This document shows, piece after piece, positions 36,684-47,905 of a stretch of 64,000 nt of DNA; position 1 is the first letter of the stretch, and each line of letters starts with the position of its first letter. Both the position numbers and the translations under genes were made by a program. Origin of the DNA: Nymphaea colorata (taxonomy: Eukaryota > Streptophyta > Magnoliopsida > Nymphaeales > Nymphaeaceae); the NCBI RefSeq assembly GCF_008831285.2, contig NC_045140.1, positions 7,002,505 through 7,066,504 of the forward strand. Reading direction: 5' to 3'. The notes under the pieces are model-generated. The model was not told the origin of the DNA. It saw nothing but the letters and a program-made list of their open reading frames with translations, and did no database searches.

Positions 36684-37032
36684 GATAAATATCGGCATAA
36701 ACACTTACAAAATCCCAAGCGATTACTCATTACAGAGGATTAAGATGGCAGACTCGGAGTCCACTACCCAAAAAGAAAGGATTGTATCAGTAAGTCTCTC
36801 TTCGTTCTTTCTGGAATAAGGTTTGCACCTTCAAGTTCAGAACCTGCTATGTAATTCAATTCATGACAAATACAATTTCAATAATTGATTACATCAAGTT
36901 CTAAAAATTAGTAGCTACAAGCAGGTGCACGTGTTTGCCAACCTATGGAATGGTTAAACTGTAACCTTCTTGTTTATGCTCCGTAAGATTTGTACCAGGA
37001 ATAACGCGTTCAACCCTAGTCCCTATATTAAG
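36684..37032. other. Convergent intergenic spacer GH18 / Z-ISO
   Basis: 349 bp between two stop codons on opposite strands; it must hold both 3' UTRs. AATAAT/AATACA-like words are present near 36870-36890, but no polyadenylation site can be fixed. Confidence 0.6.
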
Positions 37033-39556
37033 CTACCAATGAAGCCCAAAACTTGCTGCCTGCATAAGAGGATGAGCAAAATAGGCACCCAATGTTACTG
37101 CAGTAAGTGTCAAGTATGGCAACCTAAGAAACTCCTTGTAGTAATCTTTTGGCAGCTTTTGGCGGCCATCTACTATTGCAGCAAAAGGGAGGATGCTGGT
37201 GCGGCTTTTCACAACATCAAAAGCTTCACCATACCGTGCAGCCAATCTTCTATCACCATTCCAGACACCAAACAGATGGTGAGCAATTAATCCTACCGAA
37301 GCAGCCAAGGCCACCGAGTTTCCAATCCACAGTGTGTGCGCCATGCACCAGACCACTTGCCCTACCATCTGTAGGGATATCAGTTTCAGATATGATCAGA
37401 CTAAGAATTCAAGACTTTTGTCTCCACGACGTTGCAAACACGAAAAAAGGTGAAGAATTCAAAGGTGCAGCACATACCTGAGGATGCCTGGTGATTCGCA
37501 TAATCCCAGTTTCCCACAGATGCATTTTTGGCTTATCAACTGCTGCCACTTCCAATAGATTAAAAGTTGAAGGGTAAAGAAAGAAAAACGACAGGAAAGA
37601 TGACAACCATACTAACTGATGGACGCCAGGGATACTCTGAACATTCCACAACTGCACTCCATCATATCTATGGTTGATGAAGTATACCTGCATTTCCCAA
37701 AGGTCCAAATTAGGAAGAATCTAGTGTTCCCTATCAGGCAAATGAAAGCCTGAACATAGAAAGCAACATCTCTGACAAAAAAAATCTATGTAGCCCATAC
37801 AATTTTCAACATATCAGGCAGACATGACTCCCGAATGAAATGAAAGGCGCTGCTCGTCCTTAAAAGGAAAAAAAAAAGTACAATCTGCTTACAACTGTGC
37901 TAACTGCCAAGGGAAGAGAAATTCCTGCAAACAGAACGCGATAACTACGCTCTCCTATGAGCTTCTCGCCTGCATCTCGGAAGCTTGCCATTCCACTGTG
38001 GACAGCAGCAAAAATGAAAACCAGAAGCAGCATTACGACCTGCAATTTGGGCAGAAGGGATTGGTGAAGGACTGGACAAAATAACCAAGAATCTAGCAAT
38101 ACAAAGCACACAAATTTCCATTTTCACAGGCAGCAGTGAGGTTTATAGATGGTATTCAGAGTAATAATGATCAGGTACAACGAGAAATTACGACTACTAA
38201 ATCGTCCATTGTCACTGCCAACTGACTACACAAACCATAGGCTCAGGTACAGAACGTACTCACTTAGGAAGAGACTCCCAGTTATTTGGAAGGGTGAGTT
38301 GATAGATTGGAATCTCCCACTTTCATCCAAAATGCGGTTGCTTTGGGTGCTCTACCGTAGCTCTCACTTTCTACAATCTACCAAAAAGCGATGCACCTTG
38401 TAGCAATTATGGATCGTTTTCTTATTGCAAGCGCAAAATGACAACACCATGTAACTCATGAATTTTTTCGTAGTATACAGGTCTCCAGGAGCAACCTTCG
38501 GCTAAATGACATGATCACCATTGACAACATTGAGTTGTTTTGCTCGCCAGTGGCTGGTGTGGTTCACCAATCTTAAGGAGAAATCCTCTGCTAAAACAAT
38601 TCAAACTGAAACTCTCGTCTGCATACACCAATTGGTTGAAAATTTGGAAATTACAACTCAGCTAGCTAATGTGCATCTTCAGCAAACTACATACTGCTCG
38701 TGATTTCAGAAATTTTATCTTAGCAGTAAGCAGCCCAAGCAAGTCCCACCTTCACCATATTAAAATCTGCATACTTTTCTTTTCCATAATTCAAGGACGT
38801 TCTAGAACCTACATTCCACAAGGACTTCAAATCAAGCGCAAACAAGCACCAAAAATCCTTGAAAGTTAATGAAACATATTTCGGTGCCCGAAATTCCCAA
38901 GGCGAAGACCAGAACCAGATTAAACCGAAACACATATTTGCCCTAAAATTCTGGAGAACTTCACCATTTCCATTTCAAATTCCAATGATTCCTTTAAGAA
39001 GAGAATAAAAGCACCATCATATGCATATTCTTTTGCAAGAAACTCATATTCAGAAGAAATAGAAACTCACGAAAAAAGGAAAAGAACAATACCAACTTTT
39101 ATTTTTTCTTCGTCGTCATACCTCATCACTCTCCGAAATCCGAGATACGGCACTAATGAAGTACTTGCCGAACCCGCTCGAAGGGTCAATCCAGAGGACA
39201 TTCAGAGCGGCGAGGACAACCCCCAGAATCACAGTGAAAGCGACCCAGGACGACAGCTTCTGTTGGTCCAGTTCAAAGTCAGCGGAATCCTCGCCGATGA
39301 TGGCAGCTGATGTCTCCTTCTCTTCCGCCTCGCCGAGAGAAGTTCCCGCCGGTCGCCTCCACCAGTAACCGCGAAATTTTTCCGGCCTGAATAAGGAGAC
39401 AGTCGTCGGACAGCGACATGTCCGGTACTCCGGCAACGGTCTCAGGGTTTTGGGGGTACTGAAGGAGAAAAGAGGAGATTGATTTGAGATTTTAGCCGCG
39501 AATAAAGGGATGGCGGGACGGCAGAGGAGAAGGGATGCCGCCATCGCCCTCTGCAC
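37033..39556 (-). CDS. Z-ISO: 15-cis-zeta-carotene isomerase (Z-ISO), chloroplastic, 4 exons
   Basis: A plastid membrane enzyme that isomerises the 15-cis bond of 9,15,9'-tri-cis-zeta-carotene before ZDS acts in carotenoid synthesis. Exons 39556-39122, 38039-37893, 37687-37478 and 37368-37033, all in phase 0, encode 375 residues (Arabidopsis about 367). The N terminus (about 1-60, Ser/Arg/Thr/Pro-rich) is a plastid transit peptide; a second in-frame ATG lies at residue 5. The NnrU-type membrane domain follows, with [72 protein letters not shown] and a final [10 protein letters not shown]...SFGLHW. His159, His200, Cys272 and His275 have the spacing of the four residues reported as heme ligands in characterised Z-ISO. 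The gene looks intact and functional. It is convergent with the GH18 gene. Confidence 0.95.
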
Positions 39557-41879
39557 AGAGCGACAAGAGACAGAGAGCAGAACAATAAAAGGAGTGCCAC
39601 GGAATGCGAGTGCGGATAATTCCGGTGCCTTGAAACGGGTCGGACTTGGGCGAATCCCTGTTCGAACTTAACAAGACAAGGGTGCTTATCTCTTGAGCTC
39701 CACTAGGACGACTGACTTGCTTCTTCATTTTTGTAGAATAGAATATAATATAATAAACATGCTTTAATTTTATATGTTATGGGGCATTTGATTGGTCTAG
39801 AATTTTTCATTCATTCCACAATCAAAATTCTACCTAAAAATGAAATTGGAATTTTCAGATTCCCATTCCATCCAATTCCAATTCCAATTTATATTTGTGT
39901 TTGATAGCTTCGAATGATAATTTCATAATAGAAAATTCCTTGTTTCATAAAAATGGAATGAAAATCTTGGAATTGAGAGATAGCTTAGAATGATGAATTC
40001 CTTTTCATTGGCATCAACATCCTTTACAAAAGACATGTTGTGTTTGCCTTCTTAAACTAAGTTAGCAGCATGTGGGAGAAACCAAGTTAGATTTGATGCC
40101 CAAACAAAGATAGAACAAAATCTCATATAATTGAAGCAAAAAAGTTACAAAGGTGACTGTGATAAATCAAGAGGGACAAGGGATGCCCATCATCAACCAG
40201 TAACATAACATGTATTGCCTAAACAGAAATAAACGAAACATAAGAAAACAAAATAAATTGCAAAAAAGTTGAGAAAAAAATTGTGAACAGCTTTTGGTTG
40301 AGAAAGTGTTTGAAGGCTTCAGCGAAATATTGATAATAAACCTTTACAAGCTGAGGTATTAATGTTACCTTTCACAAATGAATCTTAATGTGAAATTTGT
40401 GGTATTACACCATGGATTTCTACCATTCTGGCCATAGATTACAACTTGTTTGATATTCTTTTTGCATGAGAATTTGACTGTGCCTTTGTGTAAAGAACCA
40501 ACAACTAGGCTTTCTACTATATGAGTTCAAAGGAAAACACAGACTTCAATTTGTTCCCAAATTCAAACCTTATGCAAGGAGTGATTCCCTGTGATTTTAA
40601 TGAGAAACCTTTGATAATCCTCTTTGAAACCTGGTCTGGATAATCCAGAAGAAACCTGCTTCTTCTGGATGTTGAGCCCCAGGAAGAGATTTAATTGCAT
40701 GATCAAGTGAAATGGCATTAACTATTTGCAGAAGAAACCTGCTTCTTCTGGATGTTGAGCCCCAGGAAGAGATTTAATTGCATGATCAAGTGAAATGGCA
40801 TTAACTATTTGTTGCATTAATCATACAACAACCTGACAGATGAGAATAAGAAACACAGTCAAATGGTGTTCTGGTTCAAACATGAATTCTCTTCCGTCTT
40901 TTTTTTTTTTTCCTGGATTTCTAATTTTAACGTGAAAAGAAAGGTGAAAAATCCACCTGCTACAACGACTGAAATTAAGACCAAAAGGATTACTAGCTTC
41001 CAAAAAAAAAAAAAAAAAATCAGTATTGAAGCTTTGCACTTTTCGCCATACTCATTTCTTTGTTCTGGAGCTTTGCATTTATTTAACTCAATGAGTTCTT
41101 TATTTAAAAAACGCGTATTTAACGTCAAAAACAGTTCTGTCGTATAATACCTGTATTGTTTTTGTTTTTTTTTAAAACATCAAAAAACAAAAAACACGTA
41201 TAATACCTGTTTAATACTCGTATAATACGTTATTTTTCCGTTTTTTGTCGTTATTTTCTCGTTTTTACTGTTTTTTATTAATTATTATTTTTTATAATTT
41301 TTAAGATGTATTAAATGTTTAATTTTTAAAAAAAAATTGCTGAACTTTTCCTGTTTTATTCCCGATATATAAAACTTTGCCGTATTATACTCTTTTTTTT
41401 TTCTTGCAGTTTAATACTCGTTTCCGTTTTTTGTGACAATAATTTAGCTCAACTCTTATTACAAAGATGATGACTATCAATGTTAACGATCATCAACTTA
41501 ACACCCTTTCCAGTCGTTAAAAAATATATATTATGTATAAGAGAAGCTTTTATATATATATATATATATATATGTAAACTAAGTTTTTTAACATGGCATG
41601 CTGTGGTGGCAGCAGCGAGGAAGACCCAAAGCTTCGATGGGTCAAAACGATGAGGGCATTAAAGTTCATAAAATTAAGGACATACCTGTATAAAGTAACA
41701 AACATAGAAGATACAAGCCAAGTCGTTTTTAAATGAGTCCAGCTCGTGTAACTCAAACTGTTTCTCTCATTTTCATATGACTCGCTTTGTTCGAACCGTA
41801 TCGGTTAAATATAGCCACGTTTTCATTTATTGAAAGCGAGTATATATTCCCCCTCGGGGTTTATTACAATAAATTTTCA
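39557..41879. other. Intergenic between Z-ISO and the RTM2-like gene
   Basis: Contains the Z-ISO promoter side (39557-39760), a stretch with repeated 'aattccaatt'/'ggaatga' words at 39780-40000 that resembles a MITE, an 83-bp tandem duplication (40646-40811), poly-T/poly-A runs at 40900 and 41003, a low-complexity block of repeated 'tataatac(c/g)' words (41140-41420) and a (TA)n run near 41552-41572. No gene recognised. Confidence 0.5.
40646..40811 (+). repeat. 83-bp perfect tandem duplication
   Basis: Two adjacent 83-bp units beginning CAGAAGAAACCTGCTTCTTC, at 40646 and 40729, identical by eye. The unit is GC-balanced relative to its AT-rich surroundings, and its minus strand is open without stops. 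Confidence 0.9.
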
Positions 41880-42771
41880 TTAGTTTCCATCTTCCGCCGA
41901 TTCCCCGAGACGGTACGCGGCGTAGAAACCTAGCGCCACAGACAGCACAAGAATGCCGATACCGACCGATACGATCTGTTTCCTCCGAGTCTTTAGTCCG
42001 ACACTGAGACGGTTTATGTACTTGGATCTGCTCCAGCGGTCGTCCTTAGTCCCCAGAACTCCACGGTCCACCGACTTGTCTGCTGGTCTCCCATCTTCTT
42101 CACCGGAACCGGCCGAAGGAGCGGCCTTTCCGGCGGCTCGGGACATGTCCTGGGATTGTTTCCGGCTCTCTTCCGCAGTCCCCTTATCTCCAGGGGTCTC
42201 CGACTTGTCTGCTGGTCTCCCACCTTCTCCACCGGATCCGGCCGGAGGCTTGGCATCTCCAGCAGCTCGGGACTCGTCCTCGGATTTTTTATTGGCGATT
42301 GTGGTTCCTCCGGCGGCCGGTGCGTTCTCTTCCGACACAGGCGGCTGCTTCTTGGGTGGTGCCTGCATCGGTATGATTACCTTTAGGACTCCGTCCTGGA
42401 ACCTGGCTCTGATCTCGCTGCGTTTAGAATTATCGGGTAGGCGGAACGATTTCCGGAAAGCGATCGGCTTCTGCCCGTCCTTCTTGTGCTCCCCACCGAC
42501 TCTGATCGACCCCATTGTGTCTATCTGAACTTTGAGATCTTCCTTGGTGAATTCTGCAGAGAAAAAGAGAGCAATAGTTCTGTAGTGTTGAATCCAAGAA
42601 GAATTACACCGACCAAAACCTGACCCTTGTTCAGAATTTGGCAACCAAAGGAGGAAAGAGAGGAGCACCTGGGCGCAGCTTGACTTGAAGAATATGGTTT
42701 CCTTGGTCTTGAATCCACTCGAACGTGGGTTGGTAGTCATCTGATGCGGCGGCAGCAGTCTTGGAAGCCAT
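41880..42771 (-). CDS. HSP20/alpha-crystallin-domain protein with C-terminal membrane anchor (RTM2-like), 2 exons
   Basis: Exons 42771-42669 and 42553-41880 (CCCAG|gtgctc joined to ctgcag|AATTC, Glu split 1+2) give 258 residues. The alpha-crystallin domain covers about 12-102: YQPTFEWIQ, ILQVKLRP, EFTKEDLKVQIDTMGSIRV, FRKSFRLPDNSKRSEIRARF and DGVLKVIIP. A Lys/Glu/Gly/Pro-rich hydrophilic linker follows, holding two 43-residue repeats that begin SRAAG and contain GRPADKS. The protein ends with a single transmembrane helix (about 227-248, QIVSVGIGILVLSVALGFYAAY) and a short acidic tail. HSP20 domain, charged linker and C-terminal anchor is the layout of RESTRICTED TEV MOVEMENT 2 and its relatives, which are phloem and membrane-associated and not heat induced; some block long-distance potyvirus movement. 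An antiviral role here is only inferred. Confidence 0.88.
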
Positions 42772-45069
42772 ACCAATTCAGCCTTGAAACCTCTCTCTTC
42801 TTCTTCCTCTCTCTGCTCCTTGCTTCTTCTGTAAATCGTTTGTGAACTGGAAGGCCTCTTAGTTTCTGCTTCATGCTGGTCTCTGCTGCTTGGATTTTAT
42901 AGCTTCTGCTCACATGGGCTATCGTGTGACTCGGGAAGAAGGTTGATTCGTCCAGAGTTTTGGCATCAACCACTCTTTGTTTCTCTTCCATCTCTGCGTG
43001 AAGGGCATCTCCAGTTTTTTCTTGTATCTGTACGCATTCCTTGATTCTCCATTAATTCTTCTATGCCTCTCAATTTCTCGATGCCTTTTCCTTAACTCTC
43101 TCCCTAAGAAACCTGTCTGTACACATATAATATCAGAGTTTTTCAGGTATTTTTCAATATCTAACTGCACAACAAACAATGACAGTAAAGTTTTAACAGT
43201 ACGTAACAATATGTAACTGGGAAAAACCCCTCATCCACGCTCATCCTTTTCTTTTACTTTCTTACACCTTAATCTCAGAAAGGTTGCCGCTCATCACAAA
43301 TGAGCCTTAAACCTATGAATTTAGTATCTGATAACCAGAATATTGTATTAGTATTTTATAATCCTATCTTAGAGATTAAGGCAGATTCATGAAACATAAA
43401 AATGGCTTTAATATTCTCATTAAGTATTGGATTTAGGAACTATCTACAGGGACAGGGATCATGATTAATTTTGAGTCCCAAGATCTGGGGCTGGCCTAGG
43501 TGGTCATGATAAATGGTTTAGATTTAGATCCAGTTTGAAATTGATTGAATTAGGACCAAAATGAGTCATTGGCCCCAGATTGGTATAGGTGGGTTCCTTG
43601 AACAAGTTGTGTATGATATAGGCCTGGTCTAGACCAACTTGGGATCCAAAACCTTAAGTTTGCTCTTGGCCAGGATCATGACAAAAGTGGGGCTCTTGCC
43701 GAGTCTGATTCAACATGTTATAGGCATTTGAATATACTTTTGAACAAGAAAAATAGATTTGAACCGAGCATAGATCTGAGTTTGGTCTCGATTCAGCCTC
43801 AAGGATGGTTCCGAGCCAGTCTTGGTTCCTAGCTCTCGGCTTCGTGTGGTTTGGGTCCAAATTGGGGCCCAAAATATCCAAAATCAAGTTCAAAACTGAC
43901 CATTGGATCCCAAACTGGGTTCTAGCCCAAAAACTGAGCCCAGACCCGGTTTGAGGGTCGAGCCCTAGCCCGACTGAACAGACGAGCACGCTTTTTCCAT
44001 TATTCTATGCTTTGAAAGCAGTATCTTCATTGTCTTCAAGCAGGTTCTTTTTTTCAAAATTTTCTTTGAGCCTCACGAGCCATATTTCATGTTCTTTATG
44101 CATGTTCTTTGACACTCATTCTTGTTAGTGGAACCTTGTGTGCAGCTCATCAACCGATTATACCAGTCATTGCATACTTTCTTCCATTGATCTGATGTTT
44201 GCATTGAAGCATTCTTTTATGGTAGACAATTTTCTTGCAAATTATCATACATTGATGTCATCTGCACCTGCATTGTGATGATCAAATCCCCCAACGAAGA
44301 TATTTGATTGCCAACATCTTCTTACTAGTCCTCATAACTCTTTCTTGGATTGTGTGTCCATCACAATCAATCCAGGAAATACAAAAGAAGGCTTTGATAG
44401 CAAAGTTGATGAAGTGAGGGAGATGATTTCTTCTCTAATTCACTATCAATATCAATAAAAAGAAAGAATGGAAACTAATGAAGAACTAAGTAATGAAATA
44501 ATAAAGAACAAAGAACAAACCGTTTTCTCCAAAACCATCGACTCAAAACAAAAAAGAACCAACATGTGGTCTAATGGATTAAGTCCAAATAAGAAAAGAG
44601 CTAAGGATCCAAATCCAAATAAAATAACAATGACATAGATGACCAAGTGAGTTTGTGAGTGATTGAAGTCTCCAAATGGTGCTTAAGCCTATGAAGGACT
44701 AAACCGATGTCGCCTCCATCCTTTCATCCCACCTGCACTTTAGTCTGTCCTGAGTAACGATGCACACACGGATCTACATCGACACTCTCGATTAGTGCTC
44801 CCATTGGGGACGAGTCCCTAGTTGCATCTTGGAAATCTAGATCTACTGGGTCATTCTAAGTCCATTCTATGTCAAAACCCCAACCGATACAATGGAAGAA
44901 GGTAGCAGATCTGAAATTTTCAATTATAAAGAATGGTAGAAGAGGAGTTGCAGGAGGCCTTTAGGTGGGGAACCAAGATGGCAGGTGGCTGATTTCTCAT
45001 CACAAGCAGATAGAGATCATGATTGCATATGAGAATAGTGAAGGAGTAAAGAGTGAGGATAAAGGTTGA
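42772..45069. other. Intergenic, old repeats, no gene
   Basis: The first 250 bp contain the RTM2-like gene's promoter and leader. The stretch 43480-43980 is rich in 'ttggg', 'gggtcc' and 'gagtc' words and is probably decayed transposon DNA. From 44000 to 45069 no family is recognised; part of it may be the 3' UTR of the minus-strand LINE half that starts at 45070. Confidence 0.4.
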
Positions 45070-46680
45070 TTTGCACAATTTTACAACAACACTATGGAGC
45101 AAACAAGAGCGGCCGGGGCCATTGTAGGTGATTTCGGAAGAAATCCGATTCCTTCCTATAAATCATATTATTTTTTAGCTTCCATATTTATTGTATCATC
45201 CTTGGGACACATATTTGCCAATCTTACTCAACCATTTCATCAAAATTTCCTGTTCTCCACCAGACTACAACTCCTTTAGCAACCATTCTTCCATTATTTG
45301 CATTCCAAATTTCAATTCAACAGCTTTCCAACATTCTTTCATTGTTTCACAATAGATGAACATGTAAGAATTAGTTTCTTCTTTGCATTGTAGAAAATAG
45401 ATAAGCTAGCCAATGCTATTTTGATCATTTCAAAGTCTGTCCATTGTTAACAAATGCTCTACCACCACAACAAACAAGCACCATTGCATGCTTAGAACTA
45501 CTTTGTTTCTCCATATCATAAGTCACCATGACTCAACTTTCACTTTCTTCCTAATCTTCTTATAAAAGTTTGCTCTCTTCAAATGGCTAAGGGAATAACT
45601 TATTCTCCTGTTTTTTTTTTTCCTCTGTCTGTCGTTCTCTCACAGAGAGAGAGAGAGAGAGAGATAGAGACGGAGGAAATTTAATGAACGAACCAGCCAG
45701 TGACAACACCTCTTCTTCTCATTTACGTTGCCGTACTGATCTACATCGTATGCGGATGCAAGGGTAGTCCCTATTTTCCAAGCAAGAATATGTTCAGATT
45801 GCTCAAAGTTGCACAATTAGCCATTTGAGCCAACCAAGGTGACCTAGCTGCAAACTTAAGCAAGTTGGCCTGAGGCCAAAGCAGCTACTTCACTGATAAC
45901 TTGATAGAGTGCAGATGGTAAAGTAAATCTTCCTCTTTAGCTAAAATGCAAAGCAATCCCCAACCCCAATTCTCTATCCAGAATATGATTTTTTATCTCC
46001 ATTTCCAAAATTTCAATGCCTTATAAATGTAATTTCCTTCATTCTCGAATAATGCCTTTACAACTCCATGAATTACTTGCCTTTAAATTGCAGGTCTAAA
46101 GACTTTCCCTCGACAAATACTTGCTCCTTGCAATCCTAGCCCAAGTTGAGTCAAGCAGCCTAGCTTTGACTGCTAAGTATGCCATTAAACTTTTATTATA
46201 TGATGCTAAATCCTTGAAACCAATCCCTTCCTCCAATGCAACATACATGAGGAAGTCCACTTTAGTAAGTGAATTTTTTTCTTGTCCTTTAAGGACCACC
46301 AAAGAAAACTGTGGCATAATCTTTCGATAAACAAAATTACTTTTCTTAGGAGCTTAAATGTCAAGGTCTAATATCCAATAGTTTGCTCCACCACATGTTT
46401 AACAAAGTGCAGCATCATTCAGTAATCAACTTTGCCACACTGCTAGATGCCTATGTAGTTTACTTACCAAGCCTTCACACAAGCCTATACTCATGTTACC
46501 ATAGAAAAGTAGCAACCCCAAGTACACAAGAGGAATATTAACTTCAAACCATCCCACTATTGGCAAAAGCTCACTTTGCAAATTATCTGCCATATGAAAG
46601 AACACTATGGACCCAACACTTCTAGAAACCTTATAAAATTGTAAAGAGAACCCTTATGTACTTGACCTAAGAAGGGTGCA
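45070..46680 (-). mobile_element. LINE (L1-type), 3' half on minus strand
   Basis: Reading leftward on the minus strand, L1 ORF2 C-terminal landmarks appear in order. VSRSVGSIVFFHMADNLQSE then IPLVYLGLLLF (matching 'lPFKYLGvPL') lie at about 46640-46500. LEEGIGFKDLASYNKSLMAYL with SKYLSRESL (matching 'EEGGLGFRdLxxxNkaLLaK') lies at 46320-46096. EETNSYMFIYCETMKECW, a zf-RVT motif, lies near 45400-45350, and a TIWKLKNNMIYR-like end near 45190. Stops and frame shifts are frequent. A poly-T/GA-rich insertion sits at about 45608-45665. The 3' poly-A tail was not located. Confidence 0.75.
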
Positions 46681-46689
46681 AACCCTCAA

Positions 46690-47905
46690 CTGTAGATGGA
46701 AATGTAGATGGAAATGGTCTGGAATATGAAAGGATGGTAAGATTATATTGGATTGGAAGATACTTTAAGAAAGGAAGAGGTGTTCTAGAAATAAAAATTT
46801 AGAAACAAATGGCTTGAAGATGGGGATTAGAATACAAGTTTCTTTCATGTGATGGTGCAAAATGAGAATTAGAAAAGTAGATTGAATACTATTGAGGTAA
46901 AGGAGTTAAGGCTGAGGAACTTTAGGTAATTCATAACTTGTGCAATGAATTCTTTAGGAAATTTTTCTCCAAAGAAAACAATAGTGATAGCTTGTTATGT
47001 AATCTAAAGGCAGGTCTATTAGTGGCACAGGAAGAAAGGGAGTACTTAACAGACCAATTGGAGAAGAAGTAAAGGAAGCTCTATTTAAAATAAGCAACAG
47101 AAAGGCACAAGCTTGGATAGTCGATAGATTCAATCTTAGAGTTTTTCAAAAGCTATTGGAGAATTGTGGGAAATGACATTTCATTGCTGGTTAGTGAGTT
47201 CTTTAGAATTGAGAAACTATGAAGAAAATTAACCAAACCCACCTGGTGCTTATTCCCAAGTTTTAAGGTGTAGTTTGTGTGACTGACTTCAGTTTGATTT
47301 TCCATTATATTGTTGTGTACAAGTTAATATAAAAAATTATGGTGGGAAGATTGAAGAATGTTCTGGCCAAGTTAATTAGAATGGACTAAGGGGCTTTCCT
47401 CCTTCCTTAAACAAGTCATTTAAGATCAAAATATATTGTACTATGAATTGCTAAATATCCTTGTGCATTATACAGGGAGATCTCTTCTTATGAAAGTAGG
47501 TATATCTAAAGCATATGATAGGGTGCATTGAGGGTATTTGCAATCTAGCTTCTCCATTTTGGGTTTTGGTTGGGAATGAATGAGAGGATAATCGTTTGTG
47601 TTAGAACAGTACCATATGCTATGGTGATCAATGGACGTGAATGTCTATTTTTTTGTTCGGGAAATGGTATGCATTAGGAAACCTTTTGTCACCATTTCTT
47701 TTTATAGTAAAGTAATCAATTAAATTCTTTCTTGTTGATTGAAATGAAAAGTTAAAACAGAAAGAATTAAAATTCTCAAATTCAATGGAGTGAAAGCAAT
47801 GTTTGCAGGTTTGGTTTTTAGGCGACGACCTAAGAGTAGAAGTACAGTACAATACCCTGTCAAGCTTTTTGACTTCTCCAATCCCTCAGTACATGTTGGA
47901 AGATT
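46690..47905 (+). mobile_element. LINE (L1-type), RT half on plus strand (inverted relative to the 3' half)
   Basis: Reading rightward, the N-terminal part of the reverse-transcriptase region appears in order: RNKWLEDGD then NTSFFHV (46788), EEVKEALFKI (47068), INQTHLVLIPK (47232), GRLKNVLAKLIR (47346), ISKAYDRVH (47506), VINGRECLFF (47625), GKWYALGNLLSPFLFI (47659) and finally NTLSSFL (47851). This ends at the same point of ORF2 where the minus-strand half begins. The copy is dead, with stops and frame changes throughout. Confidence 0.78.

Noticed and set aside
36684-37032. A kinase domain following the GH18 protein (CHRK1-like receptor)
   Set aside because: The frame stops right after the hydrophobic segment, and only 349 bp separate it from the Z-ISO stop codon; no kinase motifs were found.
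41953-42528. 191-codon plus-strand frame over the RTM2-like gene
   Set aside because: Antisense shadow of exon 2 of the HSP20-domain gene.
44452-44646. Minus-strand 64-codon hydrophobic frame
   Set aside because: No family similarity; it is more likely 3' UTR or flank of the LINE half or random T-rich DNA.
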